A DNA stretch of 55,303 nt, from contig JANBPK010001229.1 in the NCBI GenBank assembly GCA_027579435.1, forward strand, positions 1-55,303. The letters are read 5' to 3'. Positions 1 to 10,464 of this stretch are shown one piece after another. Numbering within the stretch: position 1 is the stretch's first letter; every line of letters begins with the position of its first letter. The translations under genes were made by a program, and so were the position numbers. The notes beneath the pieces are model-generated. The model saw only the letters and a list, made by a program, of their open reading frames with translations. It was not told the DNA's origin and made no database searches. This DNA is from Candolleomyces eurysporus. Its lineage: Eukaryota > Basidiomycota > Agaricomycetes > Agaricales > Psathyrellaceae.

Positions 1-540
1 GGTTTGTTCTGGGGTTCAAGCACTAAGTCTAACTTAGTAATTCTGGGTTCTGGAGTTCACTAGGGAGGTTCTATTAAGAACGAGCTAAAGAATACAGACT
101 ATCCTAGCCTATTTATATACTATATGCCTCATGTAGAAGGCATGGTAACATCAGTCAGCAATATTAAAGTATCAGTCAGCAAAATGAAACTATGAGTAAG
201 CTAAATGAAAAACATGTGCTACTGAAACACTAAGTACTGGTCATAAGGTCATACATGAGTCCATAGAGCATACATGAGGTAGAAACTACAGAGACCAGAG
301 AGTCCATGAGACAAGTCCAAGGGATCGTAATAGTATACATATACATATACTTATACAGATCCTACTGTATATATACACTATCCTATACTGTATGGTTGGA
401 GCCTTAAGTAGTGTACTCTTAAATTATCCTTTGCACTGCGCAAGTTATCTCTATACTGGAAGGGTTTCATAATGTAGAGATTAAATAGACATGACCGTTA
501 ATTGAATTATCAACAATATTCAATAAAATGGGTATTTATT
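1..540. other. AT-rich intergenic sequence, no gene seen
   Basis: No open reading frame of note. The stretch is AT-rich, with runs of alternating TA/CA steps around 330-400 and scattered near-repeats such as the CAGTCAGCA word near 155 and 175. It could be the edge of a decayed retroelement or an untranscribed spacer; no terminal repeat, primer-binding site or coding domain can be seen to decide this. Confidence 0.4.
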
Positions 541-570
541 CGCGAAAAAGCGAACACAGTCGTATCACCG

Positions 571-735
571 TATCTTTTGAGCGAGTCACCAAAAAGGGAA
601 AAGTGTATGGGCTAGCCCATATGTTTTGAGCGAGTCAATGGAAGGGGAAAAATGTACGGGTTAGCCCGTATGTTTTGAGCGAGTCACCGGAAGGGGAAAA
701 TGGGTCGCCGAAAAGGGAAAACTGCATCGATTGGC
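571..735. repeat. Degenerate 49-bp tandem repeat with palindromes
   Basis: Three units begin at about 571, 620 and 669, each sharing TTTTGAGCGAGTCA followed by an A/G-rich block. The first two units end in an inverted repeat: 606-621 is a perfect 16-base palindrome (TATGGGCTAGCCCATA) and 655-670 is the same palindrome with one mismatch pair. The third unit has lost the palindrome. Spacing of the TTTTGA word is 49 bases. Function unknown. Confidence 0.75.
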
Positions 736-1355
736 CTGTGCGTTTCAAGTCACACCTATAATATCCCAACCAGCAGCCAAGAAACCCAACCTAATTAAAC
801 CAAGATAATTATGAAAACCGTTTTGGACCAGCCTGGGTGCAACACACTTCTACCGATTTGACCTTTACGTCTTGCTGCGAGACATAGCACCATTGAATGC
901 GGATGCTTTGGGGAGACAAACGGGGATTTCTCGGGAACGAGGGGCGCTTTTGAGATGAATCAAGCAGGATTAGGATGCTGGGATGATCAGGATAGGCTTA
1001 GAATATCCTTGGAATATTCTGAATTTCTTGGGAAATCGCCAGGCAGAATCTAATACTACAGACTTTCGCATCATCGGCATTCGACGCAGTGTGCGATGTG
1101 ACGGACTACGAGCTCGTTTTCCGATCAATCATCCTTAGCCAGTCAAGTGATTTCACATCAGCATGGAGTAACACATTCATATCCGTTGAGGACACTTCTG
1201 AGCATCTGCTGGATTCTCACAGAACGTTAAGGTAGAGAGATCTGGGGGCACATTGGCCCACCCCGCATCTAAATTGGGTCTCTCTAACGATAAACATCCG
1301 CGATGACAATCGTGGATTCCAATATCAATACGGATCCGGGAGTTCATCTTCGTGG

Positions 1356-1362
1356 TATTTAA
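1356..1362 (+). promoter_or_regulatory. TATA-like box upstream of the first I66-like gene
   Basis: TATTTAA lies 55 bases before the ATG at 1417. An in-frame ATG at 1372 would be only about 10 bases from this box, which is one reason for choosing 1417 as the start. Confidence 0.4.
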
Positions 1363-1416
1363 GGACCACCTATGTTTTCACAGCGAAGTTGTCCCTTAGT
1401 CGCTTCCTTGATCAAC

Positions 1417-1977
1417 ATGTCTACGTTTGAAACCGGGCTTTACACAATCAAGAGTCAAAGTCTCAAGCAGTTCGTTGGCGTATCTCAAACGTCTGTCGGA
1501 AACCTTCTCCCGATCGTCGTGGTCGAGTCCACGGCAGAGACACCGCAGCAGGTACGCTTGTCGTGTATTCGAGTTCATACGCCACATCATCATGCAGTTG
1601 CATTTGTTACCAGTGGTACATTGAAACACTCCCAGGCAATCGGGTCTCCATCCGACTCCGAGATGGTGGATATGCTACCAGAGCTAACGACCTGCTCTGG
1701 TCGGCTAATCAGACGAAGGTGGATGAATGGGTCCTTGCCAACGCGGAAAGGCACGGGAAGACCACATATATGTAAGATCTTGGATATCTTTGAAACAATA
1801 GAACTAGGCTAACAGGATAATAGAATTTTACCGTCCGACTCGACATCCCAAGCTTGGATGTTGCCAACCACATCCAACCCCACAAGGCAGATACGGTTTG
1901 GGCTTGCGGTATCGCTGCCCGTGGTGCCTCCTATACATCCAGCTGACCAGTTATTTGACCTTGACCGCCTCGATTGA
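1417..1977 (+). CDS. I66-type (cospin-like) beta-trefoil protease inhibitor, copy 1
   Basis: Predicted exons are 1417-1551, 1614-1771 and 1824-1977, joined by two short GT-AG introns; together they give 148 residues with the frame closed. The protein shows the repeating trefoil pattern of fungal I66 inhibitors: an N-terminal GLYTIKSQ strand, then WYIETLPGN, an internal WVLANAERHG segment, AWMLPTTSN, and a C-terminal DQLFDLDRLD that closes the fold. There is no signal peptide, as in the cytosolic family members. Known I66 proteins such as cospin of Coprinopsis inhibit trypsin-like serine proteases and are thought to deter fungus-feeding animals; the target of this one is not visible. The gene at 2263 is a diverged tandem copy with introns at the same places. 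Family assignment rests on pattern, not on a search. Confidence 0.75.
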
Positions 1978-2262
1978 CATATTGTGTCCGATCTATAGTT
2001 GTGTACCGATCTTCGACATAACGCCATGGGACCATCCAGAACGGACTGAAATGTATTAGGTGCTGGATTCGGTCGATGGCGTGCAAACGTAGGACATTGA
2101 AATTATATGGCCTGACCATGAAGCTTCTATCTCGTTCACAGACGAAGAACTTTGTTCTTCTCAAACTATCGAGAAAAACCCGAGTTTGATACTCATCAAC
2201 AATCGCGATAGTCATCGCTGCTTGTGTCCGCCTTGCTCCGACTCACCCAGCGTTTTTTTGCC

Positions 2263-2865
2263 ATGCCACAGATAGAAAGCGCTCATTACAGTATCAAAAG
2301 CCAGCAGATTAACCGTTTCGTTGGAGCTGTAGGGCCGGTGGTGAATACCCTCACACCCATAGAGACCTTGGGTTCCGATGCTGAGCCTTCACAGGTTGTT
2401 TAACATTTCTTCTGGACGTATTTCCTCTACTGCTTACTGATATCGTCCGATTGAATGTCACAGTGGTATNATTGAGCAAAAGCCAAATGGGAAGGTGTAC
2501 ATTACATACCAGAACGCGTACGCTACAAGTGTCAACGGACATCTATGGGCGGTCACTGCGAACGAAACGTCTGTTCCGCCAGAATGGTATCTCACTGAAG
2601 CACCGAGATATGGATCCAAGGCGTATATGTGAGTCTCACCCGAATCCCCTGTATGTCTTGAGAGATAGATAGCCCTGATCCTTTACGTTTCAGTATCCAA
2701 GCGGCCCTCGAAGATGACCTTCCTTACGCTTGGACGCTCCCGACGAATGAGGGTTCGCAGAACGGCACTACAGGACAAATTCGCCTCGAACCCGCATACT
2801 CCCTGCCTGTGTTCCCGGCGATACACCCACAAACTCAAATATTCGACCTTGACCGCCTGGATTGA
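2263..2865 (+). CDS. I66-type (cospin-like) beta-trefoil protease inhibitor, copy 2
   Basis: Exons 2263-2394, 2464-2628 and 2694-2865 give 155 residues if the N at 2470 is counted as a surplus base; with the N kept, exon 2 hits a stop after four codons. The fold pattern matches copy 1: AHYSIKSQQINRFVGA, then WYIIEQKPNGKVYITYQ, PPEWYLTEAPRYG, AWTLPTNEG and a terminal TQIFDLDRLD. Intron positions are the same as in copy 1 and the last eight residues are nearly identical, so the pair arose by tandem duplication. The loop between the first two strands, where I66 inhibitors contact the protease, differs between the copies. No secretion signal. Alternative: another cytosolic beta-trefoil family such as mycocypins, which has a similar pattern. 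Confidence 0.7.
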
Positions 2866-5735
2866 CTCCGCTATTCGAGGTAATCATTGGTCATAAAGAA
2901 TGAGAGCCATCATCAATTCAGAAGGACAATGCCAGACGATAGTACGTACTCATGGCTCCCGATGACTCTATGTAGAAATGGCAGTAGGGGACCAAATGGA
3001 CCTTGATGCGAATGAAATAACAGAGGGGGAACCGGGGAAAAGAAGAGGTAGCATAGAGGGGCGGAGCGAACGAGGGAGCGACCAATTTCAGCTGAATGTA
3101 AAGAAAACGAAAGAACGAATGAGACAACTACTCACGGTAGCTACACCATCGTAAACCTTGTCTCCGTGACCGTTGATGCGCTCTCAGCACCACCGTCTCG
3201 CGAGGCGGAATTTCCGGGCTTCGCTGTGGGACTTCCTCAAGGAGGCTAGATATGGCGGCACCATTTGTTGGGCATTGGCCTAGAGCAATGGAGAAAGTGA
3301 ATGAGTCGAAGGGAGAACTAGGGGAAAGACNGGGGGAAAGGCAAGTCTCAAGCTGGATGGAGAGTCGATGAATGAGAAATCGGAGCGAGGAGAGAAGGGG
3401 TGGTGCAAGGAAACGGGGAGGATACAAGGCGGACGAAGGGAGGATGGACGGGGAAAGTCGGCAAGAATGGAAGCAGAGGCTCAATAATCGTAGAGCGCGG
3501 AGGACGAAAGAGACAGAGATCAGGGAAACAGCATGGGAAAGGACTCACAGGCTGAACACTGAAGGGTGACTCGGAAAAGCGAAGAAAGAGATCTTCGAGC
3601 ATGGGGAGAGAGTAACGATAGCAAACGACAGCAGAGCAGAGAGGATGGCGATGGAGGAAACAGGAACAAGGCAGCTCGTACAAAGCCTTAGAAATGTCGG
3701 ATCTCTCTATCGCTTGGTGGATGCCTTTTGCGATTCCCGGGGAGAGGCATGGTTCGCTACCCGTTTCCGTGACTAGTCTGTATTTGAGTGTATGGCGGGA
3801 GGCGTGAGCAAGTAGGCGCTAGGACGGTGGAAGGCGACATAGGTTGATGAGTGGGGCATTGCTGGAGAATGAGGAAGAGGTGAAGGCGAAGGATAAAACA
3901 AAGGTAACGCACTCTGTTCGAACGCTCCACGTACTCAGTACCCCTGTTCCTCCTATACAGAACCTGGGCCGCCAAATCCAACACATTCTTAGCCCAAAAT
4001 TGAACTTGGTCGAGCTCTACCCCACCCTAGCCGGCAGGGAAGGCTGGTCTACGATTTTGCGTCGGCTGCATGAGCACTGATCAGAACTAGCTTGGGAGCG
4101 AGGCAGGAACCACGGAATTGGACTGTGGGAAAAGGTCGGCAGCCCCGGTGCCGTTCGCATCGCATTTGAAACTCCACCTGTGTATCCAAGTCTTGGCTCG
4201 CTTCGGGATCCAGATACGAGGCTCGGGCCAGTCTGTGGCATTTTTGAATCTCCTTCAACGCGGAAAANGTCTCTAGCTCTGACTTGCAAGAGATCAGGCT
4301 CTTCGGAGGATCCACCCGAAGCATATACGGGTTGTCTACCACCATCCTCNTNTNACGGGCGAGAAGCGTCTTCCTGGGCCAGTAGATNTCAACAAGGCCC
4401 GGGGAACGGCGGCAGAAAATGCTGAGAACTGGATGTTTAGTTTGGCAGATGAACGTTGCATAGAAATTTCGACTGCGTCTGGGGATCAAACTTACGTCCT
4501 CCTGCTGAAGTGGTGTAAGCCTGATTCATGTTGGTCAGGACTCACCCTGGGGTGTAATATTTCCTCACTACTTAGAGCTTGGANTGAGNACGTTGCATCA
4601 ATGACCTCTGCATCATCTTCAAAGCTTGCGGAAGGATGAGCCTCGCTGATTGCCACAACAATCCTCGGTCATCCACTAGATCTGTGTGCTTTCTCGAGCA
4701 TCCGAGGTGTCAAAAGCAAGCAAANGAGGGACGTCAAGAGGTTGTAAACGTGAGTTCTTTGAACATTGATTCCCAATACAATACANTCATGCAAACGAGT
4801 GTTTCAAACGAGCTACGATTCTTCCCAGTCATCATCGGTCGTCATGTAGTCACTTGTAGACACCGCGGCGTTTGCAACGAGGCTCGAGGAAGTTACTCAC
4901 AGATGCNCTAACGGNAAAGAATTTCAAGATTTGAGGAGGCTGAAAGTCCACTGGCTGGCATCGGGTTTCCTCTCGAATATTTGTGAACTTTCTAAAAGAC
5001 TCTTACGCTCGCCAGATGGATTGGATCGAAATTCCTGGTGCAGCGGTAGCACATTTCTCCTTGCTCCGAAAGGCCAGTATGACGATTACCCTGCATCCAT
5101 CGTTGCGAGGTGTTCCTCGCCGCCTCAATAGCGAGCCCAGTGGATCGGCAGGTAGGGTGAAACAAGAGCGGGACCAAAAATTTCGCCCATGGCTCGGAGC
5201 TGACGATTCGATGATAACTCTCTAGTTATGAGGCCTGGTGGTATGGACACACGATCAAGACGGAGGCCCCCTCAATATACTCCTCGGCTCCAGAGAAGTA
5301 CTCCATCTGGTCGAAGGCAAGTTTGAATCGTGGAAGTCAATTCTGTGTGGTCTCAGGTGCTAGAGAATGCTGTAGAAGGATAGAGGCTTGTCAGAACGAG
5401 AGCAGGGGGTGACGCTCGGTTGAAGGAAATCAAGTCGAAGGGTAAGGCAGTGGCAGCTCAACAATCATTGTACAGAAGTAGTGGAGATTGAGTTAGAGGA
5501 ATTCAGTGAAGACTAAAAAATAGCTATTTTACGTTGCCTTGGTCTGAGGATGGAAGTATTCGCTCAGACAACTGTGTGCATCTGGTACAGAGGCAAGAGA
5601 GACGCGATGGTCTAAGGCAAGCAAATCTTTACTTGGGGGTTACATATTCAGCTTCTTTGAGATGGTTCCTGATACCCCTTTTCTGCTTCCCCACCATCCT
5701 CCCGCTTTTTTNAGCGCAACGTGGATGATCGACGT
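2866..5735. other. No convincing gene; purine-rich block and N-rich segment
   Basis: From about 3040 to 3660 the plus strand is strongly purine-rich (GGA/GAG-rich), giving long but low-complexity reading frames on both strands. An island at 3136-3279 on the minus strand is bounded by a good acceptor (CTCTAG) and donor (GTGAGT) and stays open for 48 codons in one frame, but no partner exon was found. From 4268 to 4915 there are 12 Ns, so frames there cannot be trusted; a minus-strand frame at 4049-4489 is open for 146 codons but resembles nothing I know. The rest looks non-coding. Confidence 0.4.
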
Positions 5736-6978
5736 CTAGATAGCTACACCGATATTTGCGCTCAGTCTTTGTTCGGTAACAGAATCACGGTTTCGACCGA
5801 ATTCTCTATTGAGAGTTGATTGAAGGTAAGTGGATTCCGCGGTTTCGTGGGGGAATTGAAGGGCGTTCGATACGACGCAATCCTTGACGCTTGGAAATTG
5901 AGTGAATGAGCGTCCTGTTGTGACGCGAAATATGATCATGTGCGGAGAGAGTGCCTTTCTTACGAGAATTAGAGAAAATTTCCTGCTGTGGCTGAATGTT
6001 TGAACTTACGCAGAACCAGTAGAAAAGTCCAGAGAATAATGGCCAACAAACTAGAAATCCTTCGGAACGGTCGTAGGCGAGGGAGAGTTGCTGTACGATG
6101 GCCGCAATGATGCTGAAGATGCTAAGAGGGAGAGCGGACTCGATGAGAATGGCAACTACCCCGGTGTAGAGTCGTGTATCCGCCGATGGTAAGACTTGGG
6201 AGAATATTCGGCGTGCCCGGAGCAGCCGATAAGCGATGAGGCTCGTGACAATAATATCGGTCGCGACTGTAAGAAAGGTGGAGGCTGTGCCTATATTTTG
6301 GGTGGTTTGACTCCTTCCCAGGTGGTTTCCAACAAAGAACAAGACTGGTTTCATTGGTGAGTTATGTGATTTATTGTCTGACGAGAAACCCGGAGACGTA
6401 CCCACGGCAGCCACAGAGGTAAGCCCAGGAAAAATCGTCACCCATCGGTACTCCGTGCACATAATATAGCAGCGATACACCTGTAACGTACGATCGTTGA
6501 GTTATATAGCTATACAGAGCAAGGAAAGCAGCGCTCACAAGTACAGCATCCGCAATCAGAAGAAGACACCCCATGCTCGCTATGTTGAGCGTTCGCTCCC
6601 AGCTCTGTTGAGCCGTATCATAGAGCTGTAGCCAATCGCTAGCCGGACGCGACTTGAAGAGCACTTGGAAGTAATACCCCATGCCAAGTGACCCGATAAG
6701 GGCTGAGAGTGCAGTGATCATGAAGCTAGCCGCGATGTATCTCTTTCTGCCCTTCCTCAGGTGCGCTGGTGTCTCCAAAAAAACAGAAAGCCCATAGAGC
6801 GCCATGAAAATATGAATACCTGAGCGCATAAGGGCGGTCCAGAGTCGTCAGAATTGTGAGATTTTCATAATCTCTGAAGTGTATGACGGCACGTACCGAC
6901 TTCAACCATGGTTATGGTATACTTTGCGTACACGGACCGAGCATTTACGGTCCTCAAGTGTTCTGTGAACTTGCTCAT
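5736..6978 (-). CDS. Seven-helix membrane protein, basidiomycete-expanded family (copy A)
   Basis: Five exons on the minus strand: 6978-6897, 6819-6539, 6480-6402, 6344-6010 and 5954-5736, all with GT-AG introns and closed frame, giving 331 residues. Hydrophobic stretches predict seven membrane helices; marks shared with the other copies in the window are the N-terminal exon ending in TITMVEVG, FMALYGLSVFLETP, YRCYI at the start of exon 3, RLLRARR after helix 5, ILIESALPLSIF in helix 6, and LSPHMIIFRVTTGRSF after helix 7. These recall the very large agaricomycete family of uncharacterised seven-helix proteins with an IESA motif in helix 6 and a C-terminal SP-x-x-II-x-RV segment. Function is unknown; receptor-like topology is inference. 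The start at 6978 aligns with the copies at 26808 and 30134. Confidence 0.88.
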
Positions 6979-8983
6979 GGCCTTTTGGTTGAACTTGGCG
7001 TGATGAATTCGCCCATTTCTGCCTCCTTAAATAAACTGGCAGGCTATGAGAGATTCCTCGAGGCCAAACATATTCTCAGGCACAGCGGAATGACAGAATC
7101 AATCGTCAGCGCTCCAAGCTGTGCAAGGGACGCTTCTTTTGAAGCGCCAATAGATGTCGGAAGGGTATTCCTGTTCGTCTCTGCTATGCTTCCCAACATC
7201 GTCCAAGATAGATGCGACTCACAGGGTGGGTCACATCCGTTTCACAATAACCTTTCGACTTCCAATGCGATTCATGACGGACTTCACCGCAGCAGCCAAT
7301 CTTCTTTCGATCAGCTCCATGCCAGGAAGAGTTTCAAACATCGCCTCTTTTCCAGGTCGTGGGTCCAAGTTTGGAGCCGCTGATTCTGGCTCTTGAGATT
7401 GAGCTCGCTCTGCCTATACTTGAGCCAAGGCTTCCTATGTCTAGTTGAGAATGAGTAACGTGAACACAACTGGAAGGATTACAGGGTAAGCAAAACCGGT
7501 CAAAGGGGGAATCCAGGGAACAGGGTCAAGGCAGCTGAATTCGGTACTCTCTCCGACATCTTTCTGAGCGTTGGTAACAAGTCATGAAGCTTAAAGCTTC
7601 TACGGGAGAAGCGGTGACCGGTGGCCAGTTTGATGTAGAACGTGCACAGCTGACTCAAAAATTGATGTGGTTGATGACGAAGCTTTGCTAGAGCTATGGC
7701 CATTGGCAGTCCAGAGGTACTCCTCATCTTGTTTCACGTCCCAAGTCCTTGNTTTTTTACGGCTTTAGACTCAAAATCGTCTCTGAACTTTCGGTTGGGA
7801 ACGGCGCCCGAGGATAAGTACACTGCCGAACGATGATGAAGAAGGTAGAAGCCTTGCTTCTGCCTGAGCGTCTAACTCCGCAAGATCCAAGCCAGTGTAA
7901 GTGGCCCGATTGACTCAACTATATGTATGCATCTCTCCAAGCTTCCGCTCGGAGCACGGTGTGCCTTCGAATTTCTCTTTTAATTCGACTCCGCTTTGAA
8001 TTTGGTCTCTCTCATAGCTAGCGGCGCCTCCTCCAAGACTCTATTCTTTGAAGCACCTTTAAAGGCCGTGAGTGAGATGGTAAGTCCATCATTCAAATAG
8101 TGCTCAGTCCTGCTCGCTTCAATGCCCGACCAATTGGTCACTTTGCGGTGTTCCTCCGAGTCGCCAGTGTGATGATAGTATCAGCTCTTGACTCGTCTTT
8201 GTTCCGACTCGAGTGATATAATCTCCTCCGCCTTGAACGACTCCGGAATCCCTTCCTGTTTCAGTACTACAACTGAGGCTTTGGCACTTTCAATTGTGGA
8301 TCATCTCGTCGCGAGTTGATACGGCCTCCCCGAACCGCTTGACCAGGTTCTCGGCTGTTCTCGGATATTCGCTGATGGTAAGTGACGGTAATAGCCGACC
8401 ACTCGACAAGCTTCTACGGGAGGAGTGGTGACCAGTTTAATAAGAGCGTACACTGTAACAGACGACCCTTGAAGGTTAATAGCGAGCCTTTTCAAGACTC
8501 ACAGTGACGTTGGTGATACAGAAGCACTCGTAAGCTTACTCCATAATCCAATTCCCCGTATTGTGATATGGCTTCAGGTTCAACGCTCTTTTCGGAATTT
8601 CTGACTGGGAACGGGGTAAAGAATAATTAGACGGCCGAAATTGGTGAGGACAGTAAAATACCAGCCCCTGACCGTTCCTGTACACACCTACCTTCGCCAG
8701 GTTCAAGTCGGAAGGAGCTATCAGTGAGCCCAGTCGTTATCAATCAAACGGGCCCAAAGGGAGACCGTCTCAAATCCAATTGCTACTACGACAGGCACGA
8801 TGTGGGTCAATGCGTATTGGTGCTACAGTCTAAGCTAGATTAATACAGAACGTGTCGAATAAATCGCTGGAACATAGGTGTACATTTCATCTTATATACA
8901 GGGCACTCGAGATAGGAACGTGTCATACGACGAAGAATGAGTAACAGTGTCAGTCATAAACAATATAAAACTTAGCAAGAAAT
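6979..8983. other. Gene-poor spacer with decayed direct repeat
   Basis: No intact gene is supported. Two degenerate copies of one sequence lie about 0.81 kb apart: AGCTTCTACGGGAG near 7595 and 8409, and TGGGAACGG near 7796 and 8604, with patchy similarity between. Short open frames in both copies are broken. The copies may be relics of a duplicated gene, but the family is not recognisable. Bases 6979-7400 form the promoter side of copy A. Confidence 0.4.
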
Positions 8984-10360
8984 CTATACCACTGACCAAA
9001 GAAGCGACCCAGACACCAAACCCGACACAACTCGATGCTGCTCTTGATCTTCCAACTTCGGAGAAGTCCCACCAGCCTCTAAGCAGCCCAAGAGACGAGT
9101 CCCAGCGGTATGTCCAAGCACGGACCTCCTGTATTGGAGAAAGATAATAATCGCCTTCGCGGAGAAGCCTGGACAATTGAGAAATTTTAAGGTTTTCAAG
9201 TTCGTGAGGCACACACTCGAGCTGGACGCCGCCTCGAGCAGCTTGATGAGAAAAGTGTCGTCCAGAGCTTTGCACCAACGAAACTCTAGTGTTGATCCGT
9301 CCCACTCCAAGATAATGTTCGGGAGAAGGTCGAAGCCGAATATCCTCTCGAGGACGAGTCGAGTACATCTCGGGAGTATGACCTTGGGTGTCGAGAAGAA
9401 GCATCCGATGAGGACAAGTTCGTTCGGGTGTGTGATGCGTTGGAATATGTGCTGCATCGAGGGACTGTCGGTCTTTCTGATGACGAGTCGGTGCACGGAG
9501 CATGGTGGAGTAAATGGTGACGGGAGGGGAGTCGCGTTCGATGGCATTTCGAATTCATCGAATCCGAGCGTTTGAAGTTGGAAGAGCGTATTTTTGATGG
9601 CGTCAAACAACTTGTCAACAAGCGCCACCGAAAAACCGTCGACGCGTGGGGTAAGGTGATTAATGCATAAGCCTTCGAGTTGAGAGAGGTGTTGGAACAG
9701 GTGGAGTGGAGGGTTGAGCAAAGGAAACAGGTTTCTTCCGTCAATGTTCAAGTACGTGAGCGAAGAGATTGAAAGTGGGGGAAGGGAGACGGGAAGAGGC
9801 GGTGGGGGAGGGAGGATGTGGGAGTCGTCACAGTTACTCGTTGCCATCAAGTATTTCAGATGCCTGAAGACGAAACCACAATTTGTGCTCAGCAAATCCG
9901 AAACGCTCGGCAACGACGAGCTTGTGTTCGCCTCGATGAACAGTCCGGAGATTCGGGGAGATTGGGGGGCAAGAGCAGCTAGGATGTTCTGGATAGACTC
10001 TTTCTCGCCGAGGTCGAGTGTGTAAGGTACCTTCACCTTCCGTAGTAGGTAGACTGTAACAGGGTGCGGAGCGGAGCGAGAAAAGTGTGTTAAAAGAGGC
10101 GATTCCGCAAGAGTTTTCTCCTTGAGAGGTGGGTCAGAATCGACGTAAATTATGACTTCGGTCCACAAAGACGGGGTGTTGACCATGGTTCCGTGCCATT
10201 CTTGACATACAAGGCCAAGGTAGTAGGGGCGAGCTGGGCGTGAGTTTTCCTCCGGAAGGTCATCTGTTGGTACGTATCGAGCGTGCTTGAAGATCGTCTG
10301 CAGAATTTTTGTGTTCAAGGTTACCCACGGATTCGTTGCGTTAGGCGATGGGTTGTTCAT
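8984..10360 (-). CDS. F-box protein with leucine-rich C-terminal part, paralogue 1
   Basis: Single exon, 458 residues if the second Met is used (10360); an upstream in-frame Met at 10384 adds eight residues, but the paralogue at 14597-15880 aligns best from the internal Met (MNNPSPN versus MDSPSSN). Residues about 15-75 match an F-box-like domain: ILQTIFKHA, LGLVCQEWHGT, NTPSLWTEVIIYVDS. The rest has regular leucine-spaced segments (LTYLNIDGRNLF, LSQLEGLCINHL, LQTLGFDEFEM, LKTLKFLNCPGF) as in fungal F-box/LRR proteins. F-box proteins normally bind Skp1 and bring substrates to an SCF ubiquitin ligase; the substrate is unknown. The last 30 or so residues read through sequence that is 3' untranslated in the paralogue, so the C-terminus may be an extension. 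Confidence 0.85.
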   Translation of the reverse strand: MNNPSPNATNPWVTLNTKILQTIFKHARYVPTDDLPEENSRPARPYYLGLVCQEWHGTMVNTPSLWTEVIIYVDSDPPLKEKTLAESPLLTHFSRSAPHPVTVYLLRKVKVPYTLDLGEKESIQNILAALAPQSPRISGLFIEANTSSSLPSVSDLLSTNCGFVFRHLKYLMATSNCDDSHILPPPPPLPVSLPPLSISSLTYLNIDGRNLFPLLNPPLHLFQHLSQLEGLCINHLTPRVDGFSVALVDKLFDAIKNTLFQLQTLGFDEFEMPSNATPLPSPFTPPCSVHRLVIRKTDSPSMQHIFQRITHPNELVLIGCFFSTPKVILPRCTRLVLERIFGFDLLPNIILEWDGSTLEFRWCKALDDTFLIKLLEAASSSSVCLTNLKTLKFLNCPGFSAKAIIIFLQYRRSVLGHTAGTRLLGCLEAGGTSPKLEDQEQHRVVSGLVSGSLLWSVV

Positions 10361-10452
10361 TTTGATATGAGTCGGGTAGGTCAAGATAGGCGTAGTATCT
10401 GTAAGGAGGCGGATGTGGGCAGATGTTGACCGGTGGAGTGAGGCAGATAGAA

Positions 10453-10461
10453 CTTATATAA
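10453..10461 (-). promoter_or_regulatory. TATA box of F-box gene 1
   Basis: On the minus strand the sequence reads TATATAAG, about 90 bases upstream of the ATG at 10360. The paralogue has an ATATAAGTA element at a similar distance (15981-15989). Confidence 0.5.
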
Positions 10462-10464
10462 GGA

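Noticed and set aside
1..480. Possible LTR at the left edge
   Set aside because: AT-rich with short internal repeats, but no TG...CA ends, primer-binding site, polypurine tract or coding domain could be identified.
3128..3683. Long minus-strand frames of 111-118 codons
   Set aside because: They lie in a purine-rich low-complexity block where several frames stay open by composition; the products are simple Ser/Pro/Leu-rich and unlike any family.
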